This document shows positions 18,365 to 26,210 of a stretch of DNA of 38,276 nt, piece after piece; the stretch's first letter is position 1, and every line of letters begins with the position of its first letter. This stretch comes from Ruminococcus sp. Its GTDB lineage: Bacteria > Bacillota > Clostridia > Oscillospirales > Ruminococcaceae. A program made the position numbers and the translations under genes. Below the pieces are notes generated by a model. That model saw nothing but the letters and a program-made list of their open reading frames with translations, searched no databases and was not told where the DNA came from. The stretch is from NCBI RefSeq assembly GCF_024691275.1, contig NZ_JAILNU010000091.1, forward strand, positions 1 through 38,276. The letters are read 5' to 3'.

Positions 18365-20935
18365 CTAAGATATCGCCGGAGTAAAGCAGATAGCTTCGTC
18401 TGCCGGAAGCGGCTTACTGAAATAGTAGCCCTGAATGGTATCCGCGCCGAAGTCCTTCAGGCAGAGATACTGCCACTTTTCTTCAACACCCTCTATGGTC
18501 ATTTCCTTTTTCAGGTCGTGAACAAGGCGGATAACGTCATCAATAAAGTGTGCCTTGCCTTCCACGAGATAATTGTCCACAAGGGACTTATCCAGCTTGA
18601 CAACATCTACCGGGATATAAGTCAGGTAGCCCAGAGACGAATATCCGGTACCGAAATCGTCCATAAGAAGGCGTATACCGAGCTCCATAAAGCGCTTGAA
18701 GAGCTCATTTGCCTGAACTGTCTGCTCAAGAAGAACTCCCTCTGTGATCTCTATCTCAACATACTGCGGTTCTATATCATACTTTTTAAGCAGATTTTCG
18801 AGGAATTCAACATATCCGTCGTCGCTCAGCTGGTGGCTGGAGTAGTTGATAGAGACGGGGTACAATTTATGTCCTTCATCGCGCCATTTTGCAAGCTGAC
18901 GCACAACGAGCTCAGTTGTGAGACGGCCGATCTTCCATATCCAGCCCTTCTTTTCGGCAACGGGAATAAACTTAGCCGGTCCCATTCCTGCTTCTTTCAT
19001 ACGGATCAGAGCTTCAAATCCCGAGAGCCTGAGCTGCTGTACATCGACCTTAGGCTGGTAAACCATATAAAATCCGTCGTTATCCAGCGCATCGAGTATC
19101 TTTGCGGATATGACTTTTTCCTCCGCAGCTTTCGACTGCAATTCACGGCTGTAAAAGAATAACTTGTTCATACCGTTCAGTTTAGCAACGAACATAGCTT
19201 CCTCAGCGTTGTTTATCTGTTCCTCAACGCTCATATCGTCACCGGAATTGCATACTCCAATACAGACAGACAGTTTCAGTTCAGCACTCTCAAGATCAAA
19301 AGGTTCCTCAAAGGCACCGCGTATCATCGCGATCTCAGGACTGTGCTCCGTAAGGGAAGTTTCAAGAATAAGCATAAACTGATCTCCGCCGTAACGCGCC
19401 AGTATGCATCTTTTTCCGAAATCAAGGTTCTGGAGACGTTTTGACGCCATAATCAGTATATCATCTGCCATTTCGTGGCCGTAAGTCGCATTTACACCCT
19501 TGAAACCGTCGATATCCACCATAACGACAGAGAAATCCACCCACTTGTTTTCCGATTTAGTGAGAAATTCAAGCGCATAGCTGCGGGTATATATACCGAG
19601 CATAGCGTCGTGCTGTGATTTTTCAACGGTGGTCTTGAGGTAGTAGACGCAGTTCTCTCTGTGATTGAAGCCGTTATAGATAGCGGTCGCCATATCGTAG
19701 CAGGAGTTATAGCCACAGCACATACAGTTTATATTGCGCGAAGCATTGGTCAGCTTGCCCATAGACTGATAAATCTCCTCGAGACTTTCGCCGTCCGGCT
19801 TATGCACGATACAGCTTGCGGAAAGATCACGATAGGTGCGCATATAATCGGACAGCTCAAGCATCTCGAACCTCTTGTTGAGTGCCGCGAGACGTTCTGC
19901 CGGTGTGAGCATATTTGAAACGTCAGTTTCGCCGGTATCTGTCTTGACTCTCTCCTGTATATTGAACAGTGTATACAGAGCCTTGTCCGAGGACAGCTCC
20001 GGTTCGGTCGCGGTACCGCAAAGACAGCCGTTCTCACAGTTGAGCGCGTCTATAAACAGGAAAGGAATATCGCGGTCAACAATGTGCTGAACGCGCGCCT
20101 TCAGGAATTCGTACATATGACGCTCGCCCTCGATCTGACGGATAAAGGCTTTGCTTCCGAGGAACCACTTGACGTGCTCCTTCAGACCTCCCGGCATAGG
20201 GTAGATAGTTCCCAGACCGTATTCGACCTCATCGCTGGCAGGTTCACCGTAAAGATCCTGCGCACGGAACTTTTTCATCAGATGATTGAAGGTAACGTTA
20301 TACTGTACGAGACCTTCATTTGCCGGAGCGCTTATCTCCAGCTTTTTCGCAATACAGGGGCTCAGGAACGCAAAGCGGTCGGTGATGCCCATTTGTGTTC
20401 TGGCATAGATCGCAGCGCACATAAGCGGGCTCTGCACAGGGAAAAGACACGGCAGAAGCTCCGGGAGATACTTCTCGATATATGTAACAACAGCCGGACA
20501 GGGCTGCGATATACCGCCAATGAAGCCATTTTCCTGAATGTACTTCAGATAGCCCCATGTGGTAATGTCAGCGCCGAAAGCCACATTGATGATGTGCTTG
20601 ACGCCCATAGCCTTGAGTCCGCCTATGACTCTCTCATACTCATCAGGATAGTTCGCCTGAAATGACGGAGCGATAAGCAGGGAGATCTGTTCGCCGGCAG
20701 CAAGATCAGCAAGAAAAGCGTCTGTATCATCTGCATACTCTCTTGCACCGTGTTCGCAGGCGTCAAAACACGCTCCGCAGGCAACACAGCGCTCCGGATC
20801 AACATTGATACGGGAACGTCCCGTCTCATCTGCTTCCGTAGAGATGCAGGCACCCATAGCGCTGCAAACGTTGATGCATTTATTGCAGCCCACGCATTTA
20901 TCATTAGTAAAAATCAGCTCTTTAATGTCCGCCAC
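18365..20935 (-). CDS. [FeFe]-hydrogenase-like sensor fused to GGDEF and EAL (c-di-GMP phosphodiesterase)
   Basis: 856 residues from GTG 20935, chosen because GGAGAGGTGA precedes it and the promoter -10 overlaps the upstream ATG at 21058. Order: two [4Fe-4S] ferredoxin motifs (C14, 17, 20, 24; C50, 53, 56, 60). Next is a hydrogenase H-domain keeping the four cluster-ligand cysteines: C146 in S-Q-P-C-P, C194 in S-P-C-I-A-K-K, and C300 and C304. The proton-relay Cys before C146 is Pro, as expected for a sensor rather than a turnover enzyme. A further Fe-S motif follows (C-C-G-Y-N-S-C, about 406-429). GGDEF has an intact D-I-D-G-F-K (474) but G-G-D-Q-F (516-520). EAL is complete (E-A-L 641-643, D-D-F-G-T-G-Y-S-S 759-767, E-G-V-E, Q-G-Y-Y-F-S). 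It probably degrades c-di-GMP in response to H2 or redox state. Related sensory hydrogenases linked to GGDEF/EAL domains are known. Confidence 0.88.
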   Translation of the reverse strand: MADIKELIFTNDKCVGCNKCINVCSAMGACISTEADETGRSRINVDPERCVACGACFDACEHGAREYADDTDAFLADLAAGEQISLLIAPSFQANYPDEYERVIGGLKAMGVKHIINVAFGADITTWGYLKYIQENGFIGGISQPCPAVVTYIEKYLPELLPCLFPVQSPLMCAAIYARTQMGITDRFAFLSPCIAKKLEISAPANEGLVQYNVTFNHLMKKFRAQDLYGEPASDEVEYGLGTIYPMPGGLKEHVKWFLGSKAFIRQIEGERHMYEFLKARVQHIVDRDIPFLFIDALNCENGCLCGTATEPELSSDKALYTLFNIQERVKTDTGETDVSNMLTPAERLAALNKRFEMLELSDYMRTYRDLSASCIVHKPDGESLEEIYQSMGKLTNASRNINCMCCGYNSCYDMATAIYNGFNHRENCVYYLKTTVEKSQHDAMLGIYTRSYALEFLTKSENKWVDFSVVMVDIDGFKGVNATYGHEMADDILIMASKRLQNLDFGKRCILARYGGDQFMLILETSLTEHSPEIAMIRGAFEEPFDLESAELKLSVCIGVCNSGDDMSVEEQINNAEEAMFVAKLNGMNKLFFYSRELQSKAAEEKVISAKILDALDNDGFYMVYQPKVDVQQLRLSGFEALIRMKEAGMGPAKFIPVAEKKGWIWKIGRLTTELVVRQLAKWRDEGHKLYPVSINYSSHQLSDDGYVEFLENLLKKYDIEPQYVEIEITEGVLLEQTVQANELFKRFMELGIRLLMDDFGTGYSSLGYLTYIPVDVVKLDKSLVDNYLVEGKAHFIDDVIRLVHDLKKEMTIEGVEEKWQYLCLKDFGADTIQGYYFSKPLPADEAICFTPAIS

Positions 20936-21049
20936 GTCAATTTCACCTCTCCGAACTGCCGCTTTTGTATCAAAACTTTTGTCGATAATATCCGGCAGTA
21001 TTAGATATTCAATCATCTTTTCTGATAAATAAGTACAAATTACAATTAT

Positions 21050-21078
21050 ATTATACAATAAATGCTGACTAAAATCAA
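21050..21078 (-). promoter_or_regulatory. Promoter of the hydrogenase-like sensor gene
   Basis: Minus strand TTGATT (21073-21078), 17-nt spacer, TATAAT (21050-21055). The implied transcript start is downstream of the ATG at 21058, which supports the GTG start at 20935 and a leader of about 110 nt. Confidence 0.75.
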
Positions 21079-21130
21079 TAGATAAAATAAATATATATAT
21101 TACCTTTTAGCTGTTTTTACGAAATTTTTT

Positions 21131-21174
21131 ACAGAAAGAAACAGCCATAGAGAAACTCTGCTTCTCTATGGCTG
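21131..21174 (-). terminator. Terminator of the GH5 enzyme gene
   Basis: CAGCCATAGAGAA pairs with TTCTCTATGGCTG, followed on the minus strand by TTTCTTTCTG. It is 9 nt past the stop. Confidence 0.9.
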
Positions 21175-21182
21175 CTATACGT

Positions 21183-23957
21183 TTACAGGTCCTGGATCAG
21201 TCCGAGCTTGAATTGCTGTATCAAGAGAGCGTCTGAGTTAGTCAGACCTTTCTTGCCGTCAACGTCTGCATTTACCTCACCCTGAGGCTTTATGCTGACT
21301 GACGATTTTCCCTGTCCGTACTTGTCGGGGTTCGTTGCGACCTGCATTACCAACACCGCGTCCGCAATATTAACGATAGTATCGAGATTTGCGTCACCCT
21401 TGACAGTAGGCTTGAGCTCGGTAGTTGTAGTCGTTTCCGTTGTTGCTTCCGAAGTTGTCTCATTTGACAGTGAAGAAACGTACTCGTCAACGATACCTGC
21501 CCAGAACTTGCCCATTTTCTCGTAGCCGTTCTCGGTGGGGTGAAGCTGATCGTTATCAATATCGTTCATACCGTTCAGGCAGCCGTGAACGTCTGCAAAT
21601 CTGACGTTCTTGCCTGCGTTCTGATAAGACTCAGCTACCTTCTTAACAGTAGCGTTGTAATTCTTAACTCTGTCAGAATTACCACCGTAAGCCGTGAACT
21701 CCGGGATAGAGCCCATAAATACCATTCCGCCGGACGGCATATCAGCGAGGATATAGTCGAGCAGATCGTGGAGATCGCTCTCGCATTCACTCAGGCTGCG
21801 GTTTGCAGTCATATCGTTCGTACCGATTATGAGGAGCACGACATCTGGCTTAGCGCTTGCAACCGCGTTCTTGTCCTTGAGCTTTTCAAGAAGACCGTTC
21901 TCCCCCCAGCTCGGGACAGGATACTTCTGCTTTATGGTGTAGCCGCTGTAGCCGGCGTGGTTGTCATCATATGATACGGTCTTGCCGTTGAAGCTGAAGC
22001 TCGCGCTCGCAGAGCCCTCAGGGCCTACCATATCTACCTTTGTGTAGCCCTTGTCCTTGAGGTAGTAGTCGAGGAACTTTCTGTAACCGCCGGTGTGACC
22101 GTAGCCAAAGGTTATGGAGTCACCAATCGGCATTATCTTTATCGCGCCGTCCTTGTTTACGTCACCGCCGGGCTGAGAACCCGAGGAGTCAACGGTTCCC
22201 TTACCGGTCTCAACTGATGAACCTATACCGGGCTTTGATACCTTAACTGTGTCAACATAGAAGTCGAAAAGGTCGCCTGAGCCCTCAGGAGTCTCGATGT
22301 AGAGAACGAGGTCATTCCCTCCTGTAGGGATAGTGAATTCGGTATTTTCGAGCTTTGTCCACTCGCCGCTCTTTGCGTCGCAGGAAGCTATCTTGTGATA
22401 GGAAGCATCGCTGCCGTCGTTCTGCTGGAGGGACATCTGTATAGTTCCTGCCGAGCCGCTCTTCTGGAGAACTGCTGCCGAGAAGCTGTAAGTCTCGCCG
22501 GGAATGAACAGGCTCTTGTCAAGAGTTATTGCACAGCCGTTCCACTCCTTTTCTCTGCCGGAAACATAAAGCGAAGAAGAACCTGAGTAGTAGTTTTTGC
22601 TGTCAGTTCCGACCTTTGCGCTTCCTCTGCCGCTCCATTCATCGGTGCCGCTCTCGAAGTCGTTTTTGAAGTAGTCGTCATAGGGATAGGGCTCAGCCGG
22701 CTGAGTCGTCGTAGTTGCGGCAGTTGATGCCGTTGTTGCAGGAGGCTGCTTGCCAGCCCAGAGGATAGAGCTGTCGTTAATTACAGACATCATAGTGTCA
22801 ATGACCGGTTCAGACGCTGAATACCATGAATTAGCGCCTCTGTTGAGGTAGCCGTGAGCCTCACCGCCGTTGTTGCCCTCAACGTTGTTGTCCCAGAGTA
22901 TGCACGGGATACCGGCTTTCTTAGCCTGTGTGATGTAGTCCTTTGCCCACGCCTGACGTGAACTGAGGTTATTGAAATTCGACGCGCTGAACTCGCCGAT
23001 GACTACCGGGATATTCTTCTCGTCCTCAAGCTGCTTGAGTCCGCTGAAGAAAGAGTTGATATTCGAGGTGTAGTCCTCACCCCAGCCGCTCTGACCGGGA
23101 TAGTTGTGGTTAGCGTACTGATCCTCTGCCATAGTGAAATAGTAAGGCAGATAAGCGTGTACTGAATATGCTACATTTCCGCAGCCCGACGGGAAGGATA
23201 CCGCTCTGATAGCCTTCATATCCGATGAAGCGCAGTAGCCCGGCAGCATAAGGAGCCTCTCCTTATTTGCGGAGGAGCCCTGTGCGCGGACGGTCTCAAC
23301 AAACTTCGCATTGAGCTTGTTTATGTAGTTCCAAGAGTAGCCGCCGTCCTCACCGCCGTTGCCCCACTGGCTGACGGAGGAATTTCCGGTCTGACGAGGC
23401 TCGTTCAAGCCCTCAAATACGAGGTGCTGGTCGTAATCCTTGAAGGTCGCTGCGACCTGCTTCCATATAGCCGTGAGCTTAGTCTCGGCATTGCGGTAGG
23501 TCTGGTCCGTAAAGGTCGGGACGTTTACCCAGTCCTCATGATGGACGTTCAGGATAACATACATATCGTCCTTGATACAGTAATCAACGACCTCCTTGAC
23601 ACGGCTCATCCACGCGCTGTCGACGTTGTTGCTGCCGTCGAGGTGAGGGTACCACGTTGTCGGGATACGGACTGTGTTAAAGCCTTTCTTCTTTACTGTG
23701 TCTATCATTGCCTGAGTTGTCTTTGGATTGTGCCAGCTTATCTCGGTATTCAAGCCGTAGTTGCCGTCACCGCCTGTCGCATCGAGACTGTTGCCCAAAT
23801 TCCAGCCTATCTTCATTTCGCGGGTAATGTCAAAGGCACTCATACCGCTTGCAGCGCCAGCTTCCGTAACTTCAGAGACGTTTGTGAAGTGAAAGCTGGT
23901 CAGCATACAGGCTGCCGCTGCAGCGACGCTGACGGTCCTTCTGATGAATGACTTCAT
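21183..23957 (-). CDS. Bifunctional GH5 endoglucanase - CBM - CE3-type esterase - dockerin
   Basis: 924 residues; ATG 23957 sits behind AAGGAGG. Signal peptide about 1-35. GH5 domain about 38-400: W-N-L-G-N-S, E186 in G-L-N-E-P-R (acid/base) and E322 in I-G-E-F (nucleophile), resembling the GH5_4 type with endoglucanase or xyloglucanase activity. A Thr-rich linker leads to a CBM4_9/CBM22-like domain about 431-575. An SGNH esterase of CE3 type follows, about 606-830: S614 in G-D-S-I, G-T-N-D 712-715, D803 and H806 in D-Q-L-H-P. A second Thr-rich linker precedes the dockerin, about 850-924. This is a secreted cellulosomal enzyme that would cut beta-glucan backbones and remove acetyl groups. The dockerin is nearly identical to that of the GH127-type gene at 33048-36356. 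Confidence 0.92.
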   Translation of the reverse strand: MKSFIRRTVSVAAAAACMLTSFHFTNVSEVTEAGAASGMSAFDITREMKIGWNLGNSLDATGGDGNYGLNTEISWHNPKTTQAMIDTVKKKGFNTVRIPTTWYPHLDGSNNVDSAWMSRVKEVVDYCIKDDMYVILNVHHEDWVNVPTFTDQTYRNAETKLTAIWKQVAATFKDYDQHLVFEGLNEPRQTGNSSVSQWGNGGEDGGYSWNYINKLNAKFVETVRAQGSSANKERLLMLPGYCASSDMKAIRAVSFPSGCGNVAYSVHAYLPYYFTMAEDQYANHNYPGQSGWGEDYTSNINSFFSGLKQLEDEKNIPVVIGEFSASNFNNLSSRQAWAKDYITQAKKAGIPCILWDNNVEGNNGGEAHGYLNRGANSWYSASEPVIDTMMSVINDSSILWAGKQPPATTASTAATTTTQPAEPYPYDDYFKNDFESGTDEWSGRGSAKVGTDSKNYYSGSSSLYVSGREKEWNGCAITLDKSLFIPGETYSFSAAVLQKSGSAGTIQMSLQQNDGSDASYHKIASCDAKSGEWTKLENTEFTIPTGGNDLVLYIETPEGSGDLFDFYVDTVKVSKPGIGSSVETGKGTVDSSGSQPGGDVNKDGAIKIMPIGDSITFGYGHTGGYRKFLDYYLKDKGYTKVDMVGPEGSASASFSFNGKTVSYDDNHAGYSGYTIKQKYPVPSWGENGLLEKLKDKNAVASAKPDVVLLIIGTNDMTANRSLSECESDLHDLLDYILADMPSGGMVFMGSIPEFTAYGGNSDRVKNYNATVKKVAESYQNAGKNVRFADVHGCLNGMNDIDNDQLHPTENGYEKMGKFWAGIVDEYVSSLSNETTSEATTETTTTTELKPTVKGDANLDTIVNIADAVLVMQVATNPDKYGQGKSSVSIKPQGEVNADVDGKKGLTNSDALLIQQFKLGLIQDL

Positions 23958-24014
23958 CGTGATCATCCTCCTTAAAAATAATATAATAGTGTCTGCGTAC
24001 ACTGCGTCAATTTT

Positions 24015-24043
24015 ATTCTACCATATCATTCAAATCGAGTCAA
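24015..24043 (-). promoter_or_regulatory. Promoter of the GH5 enzyme gene
   Basis: Minus strand TTGACT (24038-24043), 17-nt spacer, TAGAAT (24015-24020). A second possible start uses TTGACG (24005-24010) with an ATTATA about 17 nt downstream. Confidence 0.7.
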
Positions 24044-24118
24044 CAAATTTTAGCAACATTGCACATATCGGATATGTAGAATAATTTTGTCCACTTTTGG
24101 TTGGTTTTACTAATTTGT

Positions 24119-24152
24119 TAAAAAAGTCCTCACAACATAAGTGTGAGGACTT
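24119..24152 (-). terminator. Terminator of the alcohol dehydrogenase gene
   Basis: AAGTCCTCACA pairs with TGTGAGGACTT across a 7-nt loop, followed on the minus strand by TTTTTT. Confidence 0.9.
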
Positions 24153-24170
24153 GTAAAAATGCATCTAATA

Positions 24171-25334
24171 TCAAAGAGAAGCTGTAAAGATATCAGCGAT
24201 ATCCTTTTCCGAGAGCGGTACCCAAGCATTTTCGAGTCCCTCGTTCTCTGCAACGTGGCGAGCCATTTCGCCTATACGGCTCTCATCTATGCCGACATCT
24301 CTGAGGTGCATCGGGATACCGATAGACTCGAAGAATTCATAGGTCGCCTGAATTGCTTTTTCAGCCATCTCATAATCACCGAGGCCGCTGTCGATGCCGA
24401 ACACATTCACGCCGTACTTAACAAAACGGCTGACAGTTTTATCGCTCAGGATATGCTTCATCCAGCGCGGCGTGATGATAGCGAGACCTTCGCCGTGCGT
24501 AATATCATAATACGCGGAGAGCGCGTGTTCCATACCGTGGCAGGGCCAGCCGGTGTAGCTGTTGCCGAGAGCATAAATGCCGTTGCAGCCGTAGGTGCAG
24601 GTGAGCATCATCTCAGCTCTTGCGGTATAATCCTCCGGATCAGCAAGGCATTTCCTTGCATTGACCATAAGGCTCTTCAGACCGGCTTCCATAAAGCCGT
24701 CATTGAGAATAGACGAGTCCTCGCAGAAATACTGCTCCATAATGTGGTTCATCGCGTCGGCACAGCCGGCTGCGGTCTGTTTTTTGGATACTGTGAACGT
24801 ATAGGTCGGATCAAGGAAGGATACGACCGGATAGAGATGCTCGTCAATATAGCCTATCTTGTCATTTGTTTCAGTTCTGGAGATAACGCCGCCGCAGTCG
24901 TACTCGCTGCCTGTTGCTGCAAGCGTGATGATATCAACTATCGGAAGCGCAGCCTTTGCCTTGACCTTGTACGAAATGAGATCCCACGGATCACCGTCAT
25001 ACATCGCACCTGCCGCTATCGCCTTTGAGCAGTCCAGAACGCTTCCGCCGCCAACTGAAAGAATGACCTCGATATTATTCTCCTTACAGAGCTTTACGCC
25101 GTCAAGGACGCTCGGATCGTACTTGGGATTGGGCTGAATGTCTGAGAGCTCAATGATGTCAAAATCAGAAAGCAGCTCCTTAACCTTGTCGTAGAGACCG
25201 ATCTTCCTGATGCTTCCGCCTCCGTAGGTGAGCAGCACTTTTTTGCCGATCTTCTCCATAACTTCGGGGAGCTTCCCGATACAGTCCTTTCCGAAGATGA
25301 GTCTGGTGGGTGTCATATAATCGAAATTCTGCAT
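24171..25334 (-). CDS. Iron-containing alcohol dehydrogenase (YqhD/butanol dehydrogenase type)
   Basis: 387 residues, the usual length for the family, with ATG behind AAAGGAGG. G-G-G-S at 95-98 is the dinucleotide-binding motif, usually NADP(H) in this subgroup. Metal ligands D193, H197, H266 and H280 have the spacing of E. coli YqhD. The enzyme would reduce short aldehydes to alcohols in the cytoplasm, as in ethanol or butanol formation at the end of sugar fermentation. It is monocistronic with its own promoter and terminator. Substrate preference cannot be read from sequence. Confidence 0.9.
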   Translation of the reverse strand: MQNFDYMTPTRLIFGKDCIGKLPEVMEKIGKKVLLTYGGGSIRKIGLYDKVKELLSDFDIIELSDIQPNPKYDPSVLDGVKLCKENNIEVILSVGGGSVLDCSKAIAAGAMYDGDPWDLISYKVKAKAALPIVDIITLAATGSEYDCGGVISRTETNDKIGYIDEHLYPVVSFLDPTYTFTVSKKQTAAGCADAMNHIMEQYFCEDSSILNDGFMEAGLKSLMVNARKCLADPEDYTARAEMMLTCTYGCNGIYALGNSYTGWPCHGMEHALSAYYDITHGEGLAIITPRWMKHILSDKTVSRFVKYGVNVFGIDSGLGDYEMAEKAIQATYEFFESIGIPMHLRDVGIDESRIGEMARHVAENEGLENAWVPLSEKDIADIFTASL

Positions 25335-25388
25335 AGCTTATTCCTCCTTTTTGGTAAGCACCTTGCCGGCGCTCCGGCTTGTACTACA

Positions 25389-25417
25389 ATTATATCATAA
25401 CCTCGGCAAGATGTAAA
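25389..25417 (-). promoter_or_regulatory. Promoter of the alcohol dehydrogenase gene
   Basis: Minus strand TTTACA (25412-25417), 17-nt spacer, TATAAT (25389-25394). Confidence 0.75.
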
Positions 25418-25428
25418 GCAGAATAAAA

Positions 25429-25448
25429 GGAGAGCCTTTCGGCTCTCC
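25429..25448. repeat. GGAGAGCC palindromic repeat, copy 1
   Basis: GGAGAGCC-TTTC-GGCTCTCC. Five copies of this 8-bp-arm palindrome occur in the window, all intergenic. It may act as a terminator or RNA-end hairpin. Confidence 0.85.
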
Positions 25449-25487
25449 TCTGTTTGTTGAAAAAGGTTAGTTTATTATAGAATTCGC

Positions 25488-25509
25488 GGGTGGGCGAGGG
25501 CGCCCACCC
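25488..25509. repeat. GC-rich intergenic palindrome
   Basis: GGGTGGGCG-AGGG-CGCCCACCC, a perfect 9-bp stem, flanked by a GGGG(A)CG-type companion at 25546. It is part of a composite intergenic repeat zone between the alcohol dehydrogenase and the pncB remnant. Confidence 0.75.
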
Positions 25510-25545
25510 CTACATTTCAGCTATTCTGTGTAAATGTATTTGTAG

Positions 25546-25567
25546 GGGACGCCGCCCTCGGCGTCCC
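25546..25567. repeat. GC-rich intergenic palindrome
   Basis: GGGACGCCG-CCCT-CGGCGTCCC, a perfect 9-bp stem preceded by TGTAG. A TTGACAG-CT segment and the next GGAGAGCC palindrome follow, an order also seen at 27840-27950. Confidence 0.75.
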
Positions 25568-25588
25568 GAAACTTTTTTGACAGTCTCA

Positions 25589-25608
25589 GGAGAGCCTTTC
25601 GGCTCTCC
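25589..25608. repeat. GGAGAGCC palindromic repeat, copy 2
   Basis: GGAGAGCC-TTTC-GGCTCTCC, extended by TCA/TGA on either side. It lies 9 nt past the stop of the pncB remnant. Confidence 0.85.
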
Positions 25609-25617
25609 TGACAAATA

Positions 25618-25995
25618 CTATTTATTCTTTTCCCTGTCAAGCCTGAACTCAACGGAGCGTTTGAGGTATTCGAGGTAGTCTGCATCGCGGCACATAGCCT
25701 TTCCGATGTCGTCGGAGAGCTTTGCGACAGGTCTGCCGTTGACGTACTGGAGCTTGATGACGATATTAAGAGCATTTTCCTCGGTATCGTTGGAGCAGAA
25801 CGTTCCTATGCCAAATGAGACCTTGGTCTTGTTACAGAAATACTCATAGAGCTTCTGGGCACGATCAAAGTCAAGGCTGTCGCTGAACAGAAGCAGCTTC
25901 GTCTTGGGATCGACGCCGTACTTCTTGTATCTCCTGCACCATTTCGGGAGTAAAGACTATCCCCTTGTTGCGGCACTTGAAGTAATACTGACCGC
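25618..25995 (-). pseudogene. pncB: Nicotinate phosphoribosyltransferase remnant with internal deletion
   Basis: The minus strand from 25929 to 25618 encodes an intact C-terminal piece with P-K-T-K-L-L-L-F-S-D-S-L-D, F-G-I-G-T-F-C-S-N-D and I-V-I-K-L-Q-Y-V-N-G-R-P-V-A-K-L-S-D. These match the end of PncB, the NAD-salvage enzyme. Directly upstream, in another frame, Y-Y-F-K-C-R-N-K-G-I-V-F-T-P-E-M-V-Q-E resembles the N-terminal region of the same family. The two pieces meet near 25930 with a frame change, so roughly the middle half of the gene (about 200 codons) and the true start are missing. It has no promoter or start of its own and is non-functional. A palindromic repeat abuts its 3' end. 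Confidence 0.8.
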
Positions 25996-26100
25996 ATAAG
26001 AAGAATTTGTCAAGTGCTTTTTGAAATTTTTATCAGCTATCCGCAAAATGCACCATACAAAAATCAACTTTTGGGCAATCAGCGGTCAACTCCGCAATAA

Positions 26101-26119
26101 TTGATATATAAAATATCAA
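26101..26119 (+). promoter_or_regulatory. Inverted repeat upstream of esterase promoter
   Basis: TTGATAT-ATAAA-ATATCAA, 7-bp arms, about 17 nt upstream of the -35 element. It is a candidate regulator-binding site. Confidence 0.45.
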
Positions 26120-26124
26120 GTCTG

Positions 26125-26165
26125 CATTTTATGGGTTGACGCGGAGCAAATGAATATGATATTAT
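26125..26165 (+). promoter_or_regulatory. Esterase promoter with conserved upstream block
   Basis: CATTTTATGGGTTGA (26125-26139) runs into the -35 TTGACG (26136-26141), then an 18-nt spacer and TATTAT (26160-26165). The same 15 bases and spacer length occur at the GH127 promoter (36386-36426, minus), suggesting common control. Confidence 0.7.
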
Positions 26166-26167
26166 GA

Positions 26168-26186
26168 GTATCATGGTATATGATAC
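26168..26186 (+). promoter_or_regulatory. Operator-like inverted repeat in esterase leader
   Basis: GTATCAT-GGTAT-ATGATAC, 7-bp arms, starting 3 nt after the -10 and ending 24 nt before ATG. This is a typical repressor position. Confidence 0.5.
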
Positions 26187-26210
26187 GGATATTAAAAAGG
26201 AGGTTTGTAA

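Noticed and set aside
20936..21058. Longer start (ATG 21058) for the hydrogenase-like sensor
   Set aside because: The promoter -10 overlaps this ATG, no ribosome-binding site precedes it, and GTG 20935 has a strong one.
24159..25028. Plus-strand open frame of 289 codons
   Set aside because: Antisense to the alcohol dehydrogenase, whose metal-binding motifs are clear.
25429..25608. Possible CRISPR-like repeats
   Set aside because: The palindromic units are irregularly spaced and scattered; there are no uniform spacers and no cas genes.
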